DNA of 28,610 nucleotides, taken from an uncultured Bacilli bacterium (GTDB taxonomy: Bacteria > Bacillota_I > Bacilli_A > RF39 > UBA660). The notes under the pieces were generated by a model, which did not search any database, was not told where the DNA came from, and saw only the letters and a program-made list of their open reading frames with translations. The position numbers and the translations under genes are program-made. Positions 6,505 through 14,197 of the stretch are shown in pieces; position 1 is the first letter of the stretch, and each line of letters starts with the position of its first letter. The stretch covers positions 1-28,610 of the forward strand of contig CAKOLD010000011.1 in the NCBI GenBank assembly GCA_934096015.1, written 5' to 3'.

Positions 6505-7244
6505 TAGTTTTCACCTTCCTTAACTAAATAAGCGACTGAAATATTATCGTTACCCCCTCTTGCATTACATTTTCTTATTAGTTTAATAAGTTTATCTTCA
6601 TAGCTGATATCTTCTTCAACTAAAACCTTTTCTATTTGTTCTTTGGTTAACATATTGGTTAAACCGTCACTGCATAGCATTATAGCATCAATATCCATAT
6701 CAACATCAAAGATATCTAAAACTTGTTTTTCTGCAGCACCTAGTGCTTTCATTAAAACATTTTTCTTTGGATGATTACTTGCTTCGCTTTCATTAATTTC
6801 TCCAGCTTCTACAAGTAAATTAACTAATGTATGATCTTTAGTTATCTTGTGCAAATGACCATTTTTTAATACAAAACCACTGGAATCTCCAATGTTTCCA
6901 AATATTAAAAAGTCATTTGTTAAAAGTGCCAACACTACGGTTGTTCCCATCCCCATTGAATTAGGGTTTTCTTCTGTATATTTTAAAATATTAGTATTAA
7001 TTACATTAATATTATCGTTTAACCAGTTAACTGCATCTAGTTTAGTACCGATACTTGATAACGCTGAAAATTCTTTTCCTAAATAAGTAACTACCATACT
7101 GCTAGCAACTTCTCCGGCTCTATGGCCACCCATTCCATCAGCAACTATCATCAAGTGCTCACCAGATTCATTTTTTACTATCGTAACTGAATCTTCATTA
7201 TGACTACGAACTCGTCCAGAATCAGTTAAATAAAATGATTTCAT
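6504..7244 (-). CDS. prpC: PP2C-type protein phosphatase PrpC
   Basis: Mn-dependent phosphatase that reverses PrkC phosphorylation. All PP2C motifs are visible: RSHNEDS (about 12-18), VADGMGGHRAGEVAS (about 34-48), GMGTTVV (about 97-103), GDSSGFV, DHTLV, CSDGLTN (about 191-197) and GGNDNISV near the C terminus. 246 residues is standard. Its ATG overlaps the rlmN stop by four bases, and AGAGGTGATG precedes it. Kinase and phosphatase are translated from one message. Confidence 0.97.
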   Translation of the reverse strand: MKSFYLTDSGRVRSHNEDSVTIVKNESGEHLMIVADGMGGHRAGEVASSMVVTYLGKEFSALSSIGTKLDAVNWLNDNINVINTNILKYTEENPNSMGMGTTVVLALLTNDFLIFGNIGDSSGFVLKNGHLHKITKDHTLVNLLVEAGEINESEASNHPKKNVLMKALGAAEKQVLDIFDVDMDIDAIMLCSDGLTNMLTKEQIEKVLVEEDISYEDKLIKLIRKCNARGGNDNISVAYLVKEGEN

Positions 7245-8260
7245 TTCATCACCTCTTTAGCACGTAATTGCCCACACGCTGCATCAATGTTACCACCAAA
7301 CTCTTTTCTTAAAGTAACATTAATTCCTTTCTTTTTTAATATATCTAAAAAATTTCTAATAGATTCATTATCACTTTTTTTAAACTCACTATCCGTTTCA
7401 TTATAAGGAATTAAATTTACATAAACATTCATTCCTTTAATCAAATTAGCAAGCTCTAAAGCACGTTCACTACTATCATTTATATATTTAAGCATAACAT
7501 ATTCTATAGTTACTCGTCTATTAGTTTTTTCTATATATTCTTTTAACGTGTCAATTAATAAATTAATATCATAGGCATTATTTATAGGCATAAGCTTACT
7601 TCTTAATTGATTATTTGGTGCGTGTAAACTAATTGCCAAATTAACTTGTAAACCTTCATTCATAAATTCTTTTATTTTAGGAACTAAACCACAAGTAGAT
7701 ATGGTTATGTGTCTTGCTCCAATTGCAAGTCCATAGGGATCATTAATAATTCTTACAAAATTCATAACGTTTTCATAATTATCAAAAGGCTCACCTATTC
7801 CCATTATAACTACACTATCAATTCTTTCTTGTATGTCTTTACTAATAAGTAAGATTTGTTCAACCATTTCATATGCTTCTAAATTACGAACTTTTTTTAG
7901 TTTACCACTTTGACAAAATTTACATCCCATGTTACAACCAACTTGGCTAGAAACACAAACACTTACACCGTAATCATGTCTCATTAAAACAGCTTCAATA
8001 AAATTACCATCTAATAATTTAAATAAGTATTTATTAGTAAGTTTACTTTCTTGTTTTTCTTTTATAGTAATGAAATCAGTAGTAAAATCACTTAATAATT
8101 TATCTTGTAATTCATGACTAATATTACTCATATTTTTTATATTATATTCATTTTTTCTATATAACCATTCGTATATTTGTTTAGCTTTATATTTTTTTAA
8201 ATTAATATTTAAAAAATAATCTTCTAAATCATTTAATTTATATCCAAATATATTATTCAT
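7241..8260 (-). CDS. rlmN: 23S rRNA / tRNA adenine-C2 methyltransferase RlmN
   Basis: Radical-SAM enzyme that methylates A2503 of 23S rRNA and A37 of some tRNAs. The iron-sulfur motif CNMGCKFC (CxxxCxxC) is followed by GIGEPFDNYENV, HITISTCG, NLAISLHAPN and the C-terminal ACGQL that carries the mechanistic cysteine. I start at the ATG at 8260 (MNNIF), because AGGTG (8267-8271) is six bases upstream; the longer frame starts with a GTG within that site. This gives 339 residues. First gene of the five-gene overlapping operon; ends in TGA. Confidence 0.96.
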   Translation of the reverse strand: MNNIFGYKLNDLEDYFLNINLKKYKAKQIYEWLYRKNEYNIKNMSNISHELQDKLLSDFTTDFITIKEKQESKLTNKYLFKLLDGNFIEAVLMRHDYGVSVCVSSQVGCNMGCKFCQSGKLKKVRNLEAYEMVEQILLISKDIQERIDSVVIMGIGEPFDNYENVMNFVRIINDPYGLAIGARHITISTCGLVPKIKEFMNEGLQVNLAISLHAPNNQLRSKLMPINNAYDINLLIDTLKEYIEKTNRRVTIEYVMLKYINDSSERALELANLIKGMNVYVNLIPYNETDSEFKKSDNESIRNFLDILKKKGINVTLRKEFGGNIDAACGQLRAKEVMK

Positions 8261-8276
8261 ATATTTCACCTATTTA

Positions 8277-8305
8277 ATTATATCACGACACTCTTATATT
8301 GTGAA
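8277..8305 (-). promoter_or_regulatory. Promoter of the rlmN operon
   Basis: TTCACA (8300-8305), 17 bases, TATAAT (8277-8282) preceded by TGA, an extended -10. The transcript would start about 10 bases before the ATG at 8260. Its -35 overlaps the -35 proposed for the divergent tspO relic. Confidence 0.7.
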
Positions 8306-8328
8306 TTAAAAAGTAATAATAGTATAAA
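8299..8328 (+). promoter_or_regulatory. Possible promoter of the tspO relic
   Basis: TTGTGA (8299-8304), 18 bases, TATAAA (8323-8328), about 40 bases before the old tspO start. It may still fire although the gene is dead. Confidence 0.4.
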
Positions 8329-8443
8329 TTAAAGTATTAGACATAAAATATTATGAAAGAAATTTTATATGAAAACTAAATTAAAAAATATTATAAAAAT
8401 ATTATTTCTTATAGTATGATCTATAATATATTTACTAATGGGA

Positions 8444-8471
8444 TTTTTTTATTATTTTTATAATAAAAAAA
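8444..8471. repeat. 12-bp inverted repeat in the tspO relic
   Basis: TTTTTTTATTAT (8444-8455) and its exact complement (8460-8471) around a four-base gap. It is pure A/T and lies in former coding sequence. Next to it, AAGTAGT/ACTACTT (8470-8476 with 8491-8497) gives the minus strand a hairpin followed by a U run, which could end transcripts of the membrane glycosyltransferase gene that reach this far. Confidence 0.5.
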
Positions 8472-8566
8472 GTAGTCTTTATTATATACAACTACTTATA
8501 AATTTGTCTTGGACACCAATATTTTTTAAATTACAATCTACACTTCTTGCATTGATATGGATAATT

Positions 8567-8610
8567 TTATAAGATTTTCTAACAGTATTAAATATTAGAC
8601 AATCTTATAA
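8567..8610. repeat. Long inverted repeat (15 paired bases) in the tspO relic
   Basis: TTATAAGATT (8567-8576) pairs exactly with AATCTTATAA (8601-8610). One mismatch further in, TCTAA (8578-8582) pairs with TTAGA (8595-8599), leaving a 12-base loop. No U run follows on either strand. It may be accidental in A/T-rich decayed DNA. Confidence 0.5.
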
Positions 8611-8704
8611 AGAAAACAAGGTATCTGCTTACTTACTCCTTATCTTATTTAAAGTTTATTTGCAACTTATTTAACATTTGGAATATTTTTTAAATTGAAA
8701 TTCA

Positions 8705-10084
8705 TTAAGTTGTGGATTTTTTAATTGAATTATTTAAATGGTAAGCTGATATTAAAAGTAATGGTACTAAACAAGGAGTGAAGTATCTTGGAGATACTTC
8801 TACTAGAAGATGAGAAAGTATTAGACCAATTTCTATAATAATTACAAATAATAACCAATCAGGTTGATCTTTTTTTCTTTTTATTTTAAAAATATTAGAA
8901 GTTATTAAGAAAAACCAATAGATGTACATAATTATTTTAATTAAAAAATTAGAAATCGTATTTTCATAAGTGTAATGAGATAAGTTAGATGTTAAAATAT
9001 AATACTTTTTAGTAAATAGTAAACCTGTTTCTAATATGCTATAGCTTTTGTAATTAAGAAGAGCTTTTTCTTGAAAATAATCATGGATCTTTTTAGTATC
9101 AAAATTATCACTTTCTACAAATTTATTAAATTCTTCAGAATAAAACCAGGCTCCACTACTTTCTAAATTAGATCCTACATATAAAGTCCATCCACTACTT
9201 CCAGAAATCGAATATTCAGTTTTTGAAGATACTATGTTTGTATATATTTTATTTATTCCAAAAAAACACAATGCAATTAAGATAAAACTTAATATTTTAT
9301 TTTTATAATTGCTTTTATTTATTATTATTTCGTATAGATAATATAAAAAGATTGCTATTACTAATATTACAAATATTGGTCTAAAAGAATTACTAATTCC
9401 TAGAGTGATACCTAACAAAATACTAAAAATAGTAACATAAAGAATTTTATTTTGTTTATTTAATAAACTAAATACATAAAGTGATATTATAAAAAGAACA
9501 TTTACTATAATAATCGGTAAGGCTTTCATGCAATATAAGATTTGAAAAGGGTTAAATAACCACATTAGCATTAATAATAAACCATATTGTTTATTTTTTA
9601 AGTTCTTTCCTGTTAAGTAAGCAAATAAGGATCCACATAAATCTAAAATTATATTTAATACTACTACCATTTTAAAGTTTATGGATGTTAGTTTCATAAA
9701 GTTTCCTAACAAAGTAATATAAGAATATAAGTAAGGAAATAAAGCAATATATTTATTGTTTAATCCCCCTTTTGCTGATAAGCTAACGGCATTATTATAA
9801 AAAGTGGCTTCGTCACTGTATACTTCACTGTAATTAAGAAATAATAGTAATAATCTTAAAACTATTCCTAGGATAATTAAGATAGTTATAATTTTTTTAT
9901 TATTAATTATTTTATTTATTAAATTAAATTTTTTATTAAGATAATAAATTATTATTAATGAGAGAATTGAAATAATTAGTAATAATAAATCATTTTTTAT
10001 TCCACTTAATAATCCAAATATAATCATTATTAAAATTAGTATTGAATAGATAATTAATACTAAATTAGTAATTACTTTTTTCAT
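8705..10084 (-). CDS. GT-C-fold membrane glycosyltransferase (PMT/ArnT-like)
   Basis: A 459-residue protein with about 10-12 hydrophobic segments. In the first external loop after the segment ending near residue 85 it has YSDEATFYNNA with Asp91-Glu92, the acidic pair typical of GT-C transferases that use polyprenyl-phosphate sugars. It is followed by a family-like FPYLYSYI helix. Such enzymes add sugars to lipids, teichoic acids or exported proteins at the outer face of the membrane; the acceptor cannot be inferred. AGGAGTAAATTTT precedes the start. Its 3' end overlaps the end of the tspO relic on the other strand by about 20 bases. Single gene; no sugar-pathway neighbours. Confidence 0.75.
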   Translation of the reverse strand: MKKVITNLVLIIYSILILIMIIFGLLSGIKNDLLLLIISILSLIIIYYLNKKFNLINKIINNKKIITILIILGIVLRLLLLFLNYSEVYSDEATFYNNAVSLSAKGGLNNKYIALFPYLYSYITLLGNFMKLTSINFKMVVVLNIILDLCGSLFAYLTGKNLKNKQYGLLLMLMWLFNPFQILYCMKALPIIIVNVLFIISLYVFSLLNKQNKILYVTIFSILLGITLGISNSFRPIFVILVIAIFLYYLYEIIINKSNYKNKILSFILIALCFFGINKIYTNIVSSKTEYSISGSSGWTLYVGSNLESSGAWFYSEEFNKFVESDNFDTKKIHDYFQEKALLNYKSYSILETGLLFTKKYYILTSNLSHYTYENTISNFLIKIIMYIYWFFLITSNIFKIKRKKDQPDWLLFVIIIEIGLILSHLLVEVSPRYFTPCLVPLLLISAYHLNNSIKKSTT

Positions 10085-10138
10085 AAAATTTACTCCTAGC
10101 TTAATATAAGTTTAACTTAACTTAGTGGTTTTTTCAAT

Positions 10139-10167
10139 AAAAAAATTAGACAGAAAGTAGTCTAATT
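10139..10167 (-). terminator. Terminator of lon
   Basis: AATTAGAC pairs with GTCTAATT (10144-10151 with 10160-10167) on the minus strand, with an eight-base loop and a following U run (A run 10139-10145). It overlaps the lon stop. Confidence 0.85.
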
Positions 10168-12442
10168 ATTTAAATATTTCTTTATAGACTTCCATATAGT
10201 TTTTAACTAAAACTATTTCTATTTTATTTTTTATATCAGTAGGTATAGAGTCTAAATCTTTTTTATTAAGATAAGGAATAAATACTTTTTTTATTCCATT
10301 ATTATATGCTGCTATTATTTTTTCTTTAATACATCCAACTTCTAAGATGTCTCCATTTAAAGTGATTTCTCCAGTGAAGGCAAGTTCATCATTTACGATT
10401 TGATTTTTTAAAGTACTTATTAGAGAAGTAGTAATACTTACTCCCCCACTGCCACCGTCTTTATTAACACCGCTGTTTAATGCGTTTAAATGAATTGTAC
10501 TATTAGAGAAGTCGCTTATTTTGAAAAGTTTTTTGTTATTTTTTATATAACTTAATGATACTTCAATGCTTTCTTTCATGACTTCTTTTACGCTTCCAGT
10601 GACTATCATCTTATCTTCTCCTGGAGTTATTAGGCTTTCTAGTTTTAAAACTAATCCTCCTAATTGAGTCCATGCTAGAGCATTTACTACTCCAATATGG
10701 TTTTCTATTTGAATTTGTTCATATTTTTTATATCCTAAAACTTCTTCTAGTACTTTTTTAGTAATATCTAGTTTTTTATCATTCATTATTAAATATCTTA
10801 CTATTCTTTTTAAAAGTCTATCTAATTCTCTAACTCCAGCTTCTCTGGTATAGTAAATGATTAAATCTAGTAAAGCATCGTCTTTTACTTTAATTTTATC
10901 AATTCCGTATTCTAAAGAAATGGTTGGTAATAAATAGTTACTTGCAATATTAACTTTTTCGTATTCTGTATAAGAACCGATTTCAATAATTTCTAATCTG
11001 TCTCTTAACGCTATAGGGATATCATGAATATTATTTGCTGTTAAAATAAAGATTACTTTGCTTAAATCAAAGGGTTCTTCTATATAATTATCAATAAATT
11101 CTTTATTTTGTTTAACATCTAGAATATCTAGTAGTACACTAGCTGGATCCCCTTTATAATCTTTAACCATTTTATCTACTTCATCAATTAGAATAACGGG
11201 ATTATCAACACCGCATCTTTTAATTCCTTGAATAATTTTGCCTGGATTGGCTCCTAAAAAGGTTCTTCTATGACCAATTAGTTCACTAGAATCATTTAAA
11301 CCTCCTACGCTTATTTTATAGAATTCTCTTTTTAAAGCTGTGCTTATTGACATACCTAGAGTTGTTTTACCAACACCACTTGGTCCGACTAAACATAGTA
11401 TTGGAGCATTTACTGTTTTATTTAATTTTTTAATAGCAATGTATTCTAGAATTCTAGTTTTAACTTCATCTAAACCATAATGATTGTCATCTAATATTTT
11501 CTTGACTTTATTTAAGTTATTTTCTTCTTTAGAAGATATACCCCATGGTAAATTAAAACACCATTCTAAATAGTTTCTAATTACACTACTATCAGGATTA
11601 TTTTCGTTAGTGTATTCATATTTATTAATTTCATTATTTAATTTTAATTTAGTTTCTTTACTAACTTTTAATTTATCTAATTTTTTTCTATATGAATTAA
11701 TTTCAGTTTGTTTATCACTATTAATTCCTAATTCTTCATTTATTTTATTTATTTTTTCTTTTAAAACTATTTCTTTTTGTTCTTTTTCAAAGTTATCTCT
11801 TATTTCTTTTTCTATACGTTCATTTAAATTTATAATTTGTAGTTCTATATTAATGTCTTTAATCAGATTTTGGGCTCTTTTAACATAATCAAATTCATTC
11901 ATATAACTTAGTTTTTTATTAATATTGAATGGAATAAAACTAGTTATTAAATCGGTTACTTCATCTAAGTCTGTTATACCTTTTACTAGAGAAATGATAG
12001 AATTACCTGCTTCTGGAACAATATTAATATATTTTTCTAGTAATTCCATTAATTTTCTGTATAATGCAGTATCAGTTACTTCATTACTATTATCTACATA
12101 TAATCTTTTTACTAAACTTTTTAAAATACTTGTTTTATTGTCAGTAACATATTTAACTACTTTAACTCTATTAAGCCCAGTAATAGCTATTCTATAATTA
12201 CCGTTTGGTAATTTTATTTTGGTTTTTATTTTACCAATTACTCCAATATTTGGTAAGTCGCTAGTACTAGGATTTTCTTCTAAAGTATTAACAGGACTAA
12301 TAACTAGTATTTTGTTATAACTATTTTTGCAAGCATCATCTATTGCATGTTGAGATACTTCATTATTAATTTCTAAACGAACCTCTTCATGAGGCAGTAA
12401 CACTATCTTTTTTAACATTAAAATAGGTATTAATTCTTGCAT
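10166..12442 (-). CDS. lon: ATP-dependent protease Lon (LonA type)
   Basis: Degrades misfolded and regulatory proteins. It has an N-terminal substrate-binding domain starting PILMLKKIVLLPHE, a coiled-coil stretch (about 200-275), the AAA+ module with Walker A GPSGVGKT (353-360) and Walker B VILIDEVDK (about 416-424), and a C-terminal Ser-Lys protease. The catalytic Ser665 (DGGSGG) and Lys708 are 43 residues apart, as in E. coli Lon; the usual PSAG around the serine is GSGG. I start at 12442 because AAGGAGG (12451-12457) is eight bases upstream and the family starts here; the longer frame would overlap that site. 758 residues. It has its own promoter and terminator. Confidence 0.97.
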   Translation of the reverse strand: MQELIPILMLKKIVLLPHEEVRLEINNEVSQHAIDDACKNSYNKILVISPVNTLEENPSTSDLPNIGVIGKIKTKIKLPNGNYRIAITGLNRVKVVKYVTDNKTSILKSLVKRLYVDNSNEVTDTALYRKLMELLEKYINIVPEAGNSIISLVKGITDLDEVTDLITSFIPFNINKKLSYMNEFDYVKRAQNLIKDINIELQIINLNERIEKEIRDNFEKEQKEIVLKEKINKINEELGINSDKQTEINSYRKKLDKLKVSKETKLKLNNEINKYEYTNENNPDSSVIRNYLEWCFNLPWGISSKEENNLNKVKKILDDNHYGLDEVKTRILEYIAIKKLNKTVNAPILCLVGPSGVGKTTLGMSISTALKREFYKISVGGLNDSSELIGHRRTFLGANPGKIIQGIKRCGVDNPVILIDEVDKMVKDYKGDPASVLLDILDVKQNKEFIDNYIEEPFDLSKVIFILTANNIHDIPIALRDRLEIIEIGSYTEYEKVNIASNYLLPTISLEYGIDKIKVKDDALLDLIIYYTREAGVRELDRLLKRIVRYLIMNDKKLDITKKVLEEVLGYKKYEQIQIENHIGVVNALAWTQLGGLVLKLESLITPGEDKMIVTGSVKEVMKESIEVSLSYIKNNKKLFKISDFSNSTIHLNALNSGVNKDGGSGGVSITTSLISTLKNQIVNDELAFTGEITLNGDILEVGCIKEKIIAAYNNGIKKVFIPYLNKKDLDSIPTDIKNKIEIVLVKNYMEVYKEIFK

Positions 12443-12471
12443 ATATCCTGCCTCCTTAATCAATGGTTTTT

Positions 12472-12500
12472 ATTATAATCACAAACCATAATTTTGTAAA
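12472..12500 (-). promoter_or_regulatory. lon promoter with a dyad around its -10
   Basis: TTTACA (12495-12500), 17 bases, TATAAT (12472-12477). An inverted repeat ATGGTTT (12463-12469) / AAACCAT (12483-12489) flanks the -10, a placement suited to a repressor. It does not look like the CtsR heptad repeat or the CIRCE element of HrcA. Confidence 0.75.
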
Positions 12501-12510
12501 GTTAAAAAAT

Positions 12511-12531
12511 AAAAAAAGACTATAAAAGTCT
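12511..12531 (-). terminator. Terminator of the 14070-12533 operon
   Basis: A short AGACT/AGTCT stem (12517-12521 with 12527-12531) followed on the minus strand by seven U (A run 12511-12517). Short stem but well placed just after the stop at 12533. Confidence 0.6.
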
Positions 12532-12532
12532 A

Positions 12533-12772
12533 TTAAATATTATTTAACATGTAGGCATCAACGATAAATTTAATTAGTTCTTTATCTTCAACACTTTCTA
12601 AGAATTTTTCGTTATTTTTATTTATTTCAATGAAGAATTTGAATTCATTTATTATTTCATCATTTACTACTCTCACACCTATTAAAAATTTTTCATTTTT
12701 AATTTTCACTTCATTGATAATATAATATTTGGTATCGTCTTCTAAAGTAACTAATTTAGATATATCTATCAT
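12533..12772 (-). CDS. Small acidic protein, DUF1292-like
   Basis: 79 residues, no membrane segment. The opening KLVTLEDDTKYYIINEVKI resembles small Firmicutes proteins of the DUF1292 (YrzB) type, which start with a strand, an acidic turn and a second strand, and have no known function. The gene two positions upstream (13283-13507) opens in the same way, so the two may be paralogues. It overlaps the preceding gene by four bases (ATGA) and has AAGGAG about ten bases before the start. Last gene of the operon. The family call is tentative. Confidence 0.55.
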   Translation of the reverse strand: MIDISKLVTLEDDTKYYIINEVKIKNEKFLIGVRVVNDEIINEFKFFIEINKNNEKFLESVEDKELIKFIVDAYMLNNI

Positions 12773-13245
12773 CTGGTTTTAACTCCTTTTTCTTCTCCAT
12801 ATAGTTTTTCAAATAAAGAATTTACATTGATATCTTCTTCGCTTGTCTTAATTTCTTCTTTTTTTTCTGATACTTTTGGTAATAAACTTGTTACTAATAA
12901 TTCTCTTACCATTTCTAAACGAGATAAATCGTAATCAACTTCTTTACTATCTTTACATTTTTGAATCATATTGTTTAAGTCTTCTGCGATAGCATATAAA
13001 ACAAAGTTTTCATCTAAAAGTTTTCCATTTGCATCATATAAATTTCCATCTTTTCTTATTAGTCCCATTTTATCAGCAAGATCTTCTATTTTTTTATCGC
13101 TTTTAGATATACGATATAAATAAGAAACTGCAACTTTGGGATTTATATAATTAAGTACCATAGCTGGCATTAAATCTTTTAAAATATAATTGTTGGTTAT
13201 TTTTACATCTTCTTCAATATTTGTAACTTTTTTTATTGTATTCAT
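12769..13245 (-). CDS. Unrecognised soluble protein in the small-protein operon
   Basis: 158 residues from the ATG at 13245; a GTG three codons earlier is too close to the TGGAG at 13256-13260. Mostly helical by composition: NTIKKVTNIEEDVKI, then LKDLMPAMVLNYINPKVAVSYLYRI-type helices shown by hydrophobic spacing, a short turn with LYDANGKLLDENF, and a charged C-terminal tail (KVSEKKEEIK). No catalytic motif, signal or membrane segment is visible. It overlaps the next gene by four bases, so the products are probably made together. Confidence 0.7.
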   Translation of the reverse strand: MNTIKKVTNIEEDVKITNNYILKDLMPAMVLNYINPKVAVSYLYRISKSDKKIEDLADKMGLIRKDGNLYDANGKLLDENFVLYAIAEDLNNMIQKCKDSKEVDYDLSRLEMVRELLVTSLLPKVSEKKEEIKTSEEDINVNSLFEKLYGEEKGVKTR

Positions 13246-13282
13246 ATAATCCACACTCCATTTTCAGTGTATCATAATTATT

Positions 13283-13507
13283 TTAATTAGTAAAATCATT
13301 TCTATGCTTTTTCATGAATTCTAACATTGCTTTATCTTTTAATTCATTATCTTCTATTTTAAGTAGATCTTCTTTCTCATCTAGTTTTCTTAATTCCACT
13401 TCATTTTCGCAAACTAAATAAACAATTCTATTTCCTAAAACATTTATTTCATCTACAATAGCATATTCTTTTCCATTTTCTAAAGTTATATAATCCATAT
13501 CTACCAT
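13283..13507 (-). CDS. Small acidic protein, DUF1292-like
   Basis: 74 residues. MDYITLENGKEYAIVDEI followed by a strand NRIVYLVCENEVELRKLDE resembles the 12533-12772 product in layout: strand, acidic turn, strand, then a helical tail. AGGTGATG lies just before the ATG at 13507, nine bases after the previous gene. No function can be assigned. Confidence 0.65.
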   Translation of the reverse strand: MVDMDYITLENGKEYAIVDEINVLGNRIVYLVCENEVELRKLDEKEDLLKIEDNELKDKAMLEFMKKHRNDFTN

Positions 13508-13515
13508 AACATCAC

Positions 13516-14070
13516 CTATTTAGATTTATTTGAAAATTCATTTTCAACATTAAATATTTGTTTATCAAATTCTATCCAACGTTTAAAATTAATTTTTCCT
13601 TCGCTATCTATTAAATCATATCTATAAAGAAATTCTTTAAATTCATATTCACTAGGATAAATAGAATCTTCTTTATTAAGTTTATCCAGATTTAATGAAT
13701 TAATAAAATCTTCAAAATTACTATTTCTATTATAATCAATATTTTGAGCTATAAGAATAATTTGATGATAAAAATCTTGTCTACTATTGATTTCAGCTTT
13801 TTCAATAAAATCTTTAGCCATATCATAGTTATCAATAAAATAGTGTTGTTTATCACTTGTTCTATGAATATTATCATTAACATAATCTTTAAAATCATTA
13901 ACTCTATAAGCTTGAGTTACTTCATCTTTTATAACTTCAACTGTTTTATTTATAGCATTTACTGCGTTTAAACTAAGGGACCCTGTAAGTAATATTGCCA
14001 TAACAAATTTCTTTTTATCTACTAATTTTGTTTTTCGAGTCACACGTTTATTATAATTAACTTTATCCAT
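13516..14070 (-). CDS. Membrane-anchored or secreted protein of unknown function
   Basis: 184 residues. A basic N terminus (KRVTRKTKLVDKKK) precedes one hydrophobic stretch FVMAILLTGSLSLNAVNA (about 22-39), either a signal peptide with a plausible ANA-like cleavage end or an anchor. The rest is hydrophilic and rich in D, N and aromatic residues, without cysteine. First gene of an operon with three small cytoplasmic proteins. AGAGGTGG is placed correctly for this start. Confidence 0.7.
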   Translation of the reverse strand: MDKVNYNKRVTRKTKLVDKKKFVMAILLTGSLSLNAVNAINKTVEVIKDEVTQAYRVNDFKDYVNDNIHRTSDKQHYFIDNYDMAKDFIEKAEINSRQDFYHQIILIAQNIDYNRNSNFEDFINSLNLDKLNKEDSIYPSEYEFKEFLYRYDLIDSEGKINFKRWIEFDKQIFNVENEFSNKSK

Positions 14071-14091
14071 AAAGTATCCACCTCTATTATA

Positions 14092-14122
14092 ATTATAACA
14101 TAATCGAATATAATTTTGTAAA
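14092..14122 (-). promoter_or_regulatory. Promoter of the 14070-12533 operon
   Basis: TTTACA (14117-14122), 19 bases, TATAAT (14092-14097) preceded by TGT, an extended -10 that tolerates the long spacer. A second TATAAT lies immediately downstream (14086-14091). Confidence 0.55.
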
Positions 14123-14154
14123 ATAAACTATTAATTGTCAAAAAAGTGTTAAAC

Positions 14155-14181
14155 AAAAAAGACATACTAATAGAAAGTATG
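14155..14181 (-). terminator. Terminator of the G-tract-controlled surface protein gene
   Basis: CATACT/AGTATG stem (14163-14168 with 14176-14181), seven-base loop, then a U-rich run on the minus strand (A run 14155-14160). Confidence 0.7.
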
Positions 14182-14197
14182 CTTTTAATTCATTAAA

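Larger units (their letters stand above)
8369..8724 (+). pseudogene. tspO: Decayed tspO (TspO/MBR family membrane protein)
   Basis: Fills most of the 435-base stretch between rlmN and the next gene. Translated from 8369 it gives MKTKLKNIIKILFLIV, a TGA (8417-8419) where the family has a conserved Trp, then SIIYLLMGFFYYFY and YIQLLINLSWTPIFF, the family's QLxxNxxWxxxFF signature, then ALIWIIL. A TAA (8570-8572) interrupts, the same frame resumes with NIRQSYKENKVSAYLL, and a net one-base shift leads to TPYLI, a TAA (8650-8652, again at an expected Trp) and SLFATYLTFGIF. The segment between the first helix and the first conserved Trp is missing, so there are an internal deletion, three stops and a frameshift. 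Intact TspO is about 150-160 residues. TGA as a Trp codon is excluded by rlmN and rsgA, which need it as stop, and by the TAA codons. Confidence 0.8.

Noticed and set aside
8417..8419. TGA read as Trp in the tspO reading frame, suggesting the mycoplasma genetic code
   Set aside because: rlmN and rsgA end naturally in TGA at four-base overlaps, Trp is TGG throughout the intact genes, and the same relic also contains TAA stops and a frameshift.
81..10136. Shared 12-base string TAACTTAGTGGT near 77 and near 10126
   Set aside because: Similarity ends at once on both sides and the first copy is just the tmcAL ribosome-binding region; probably chance.
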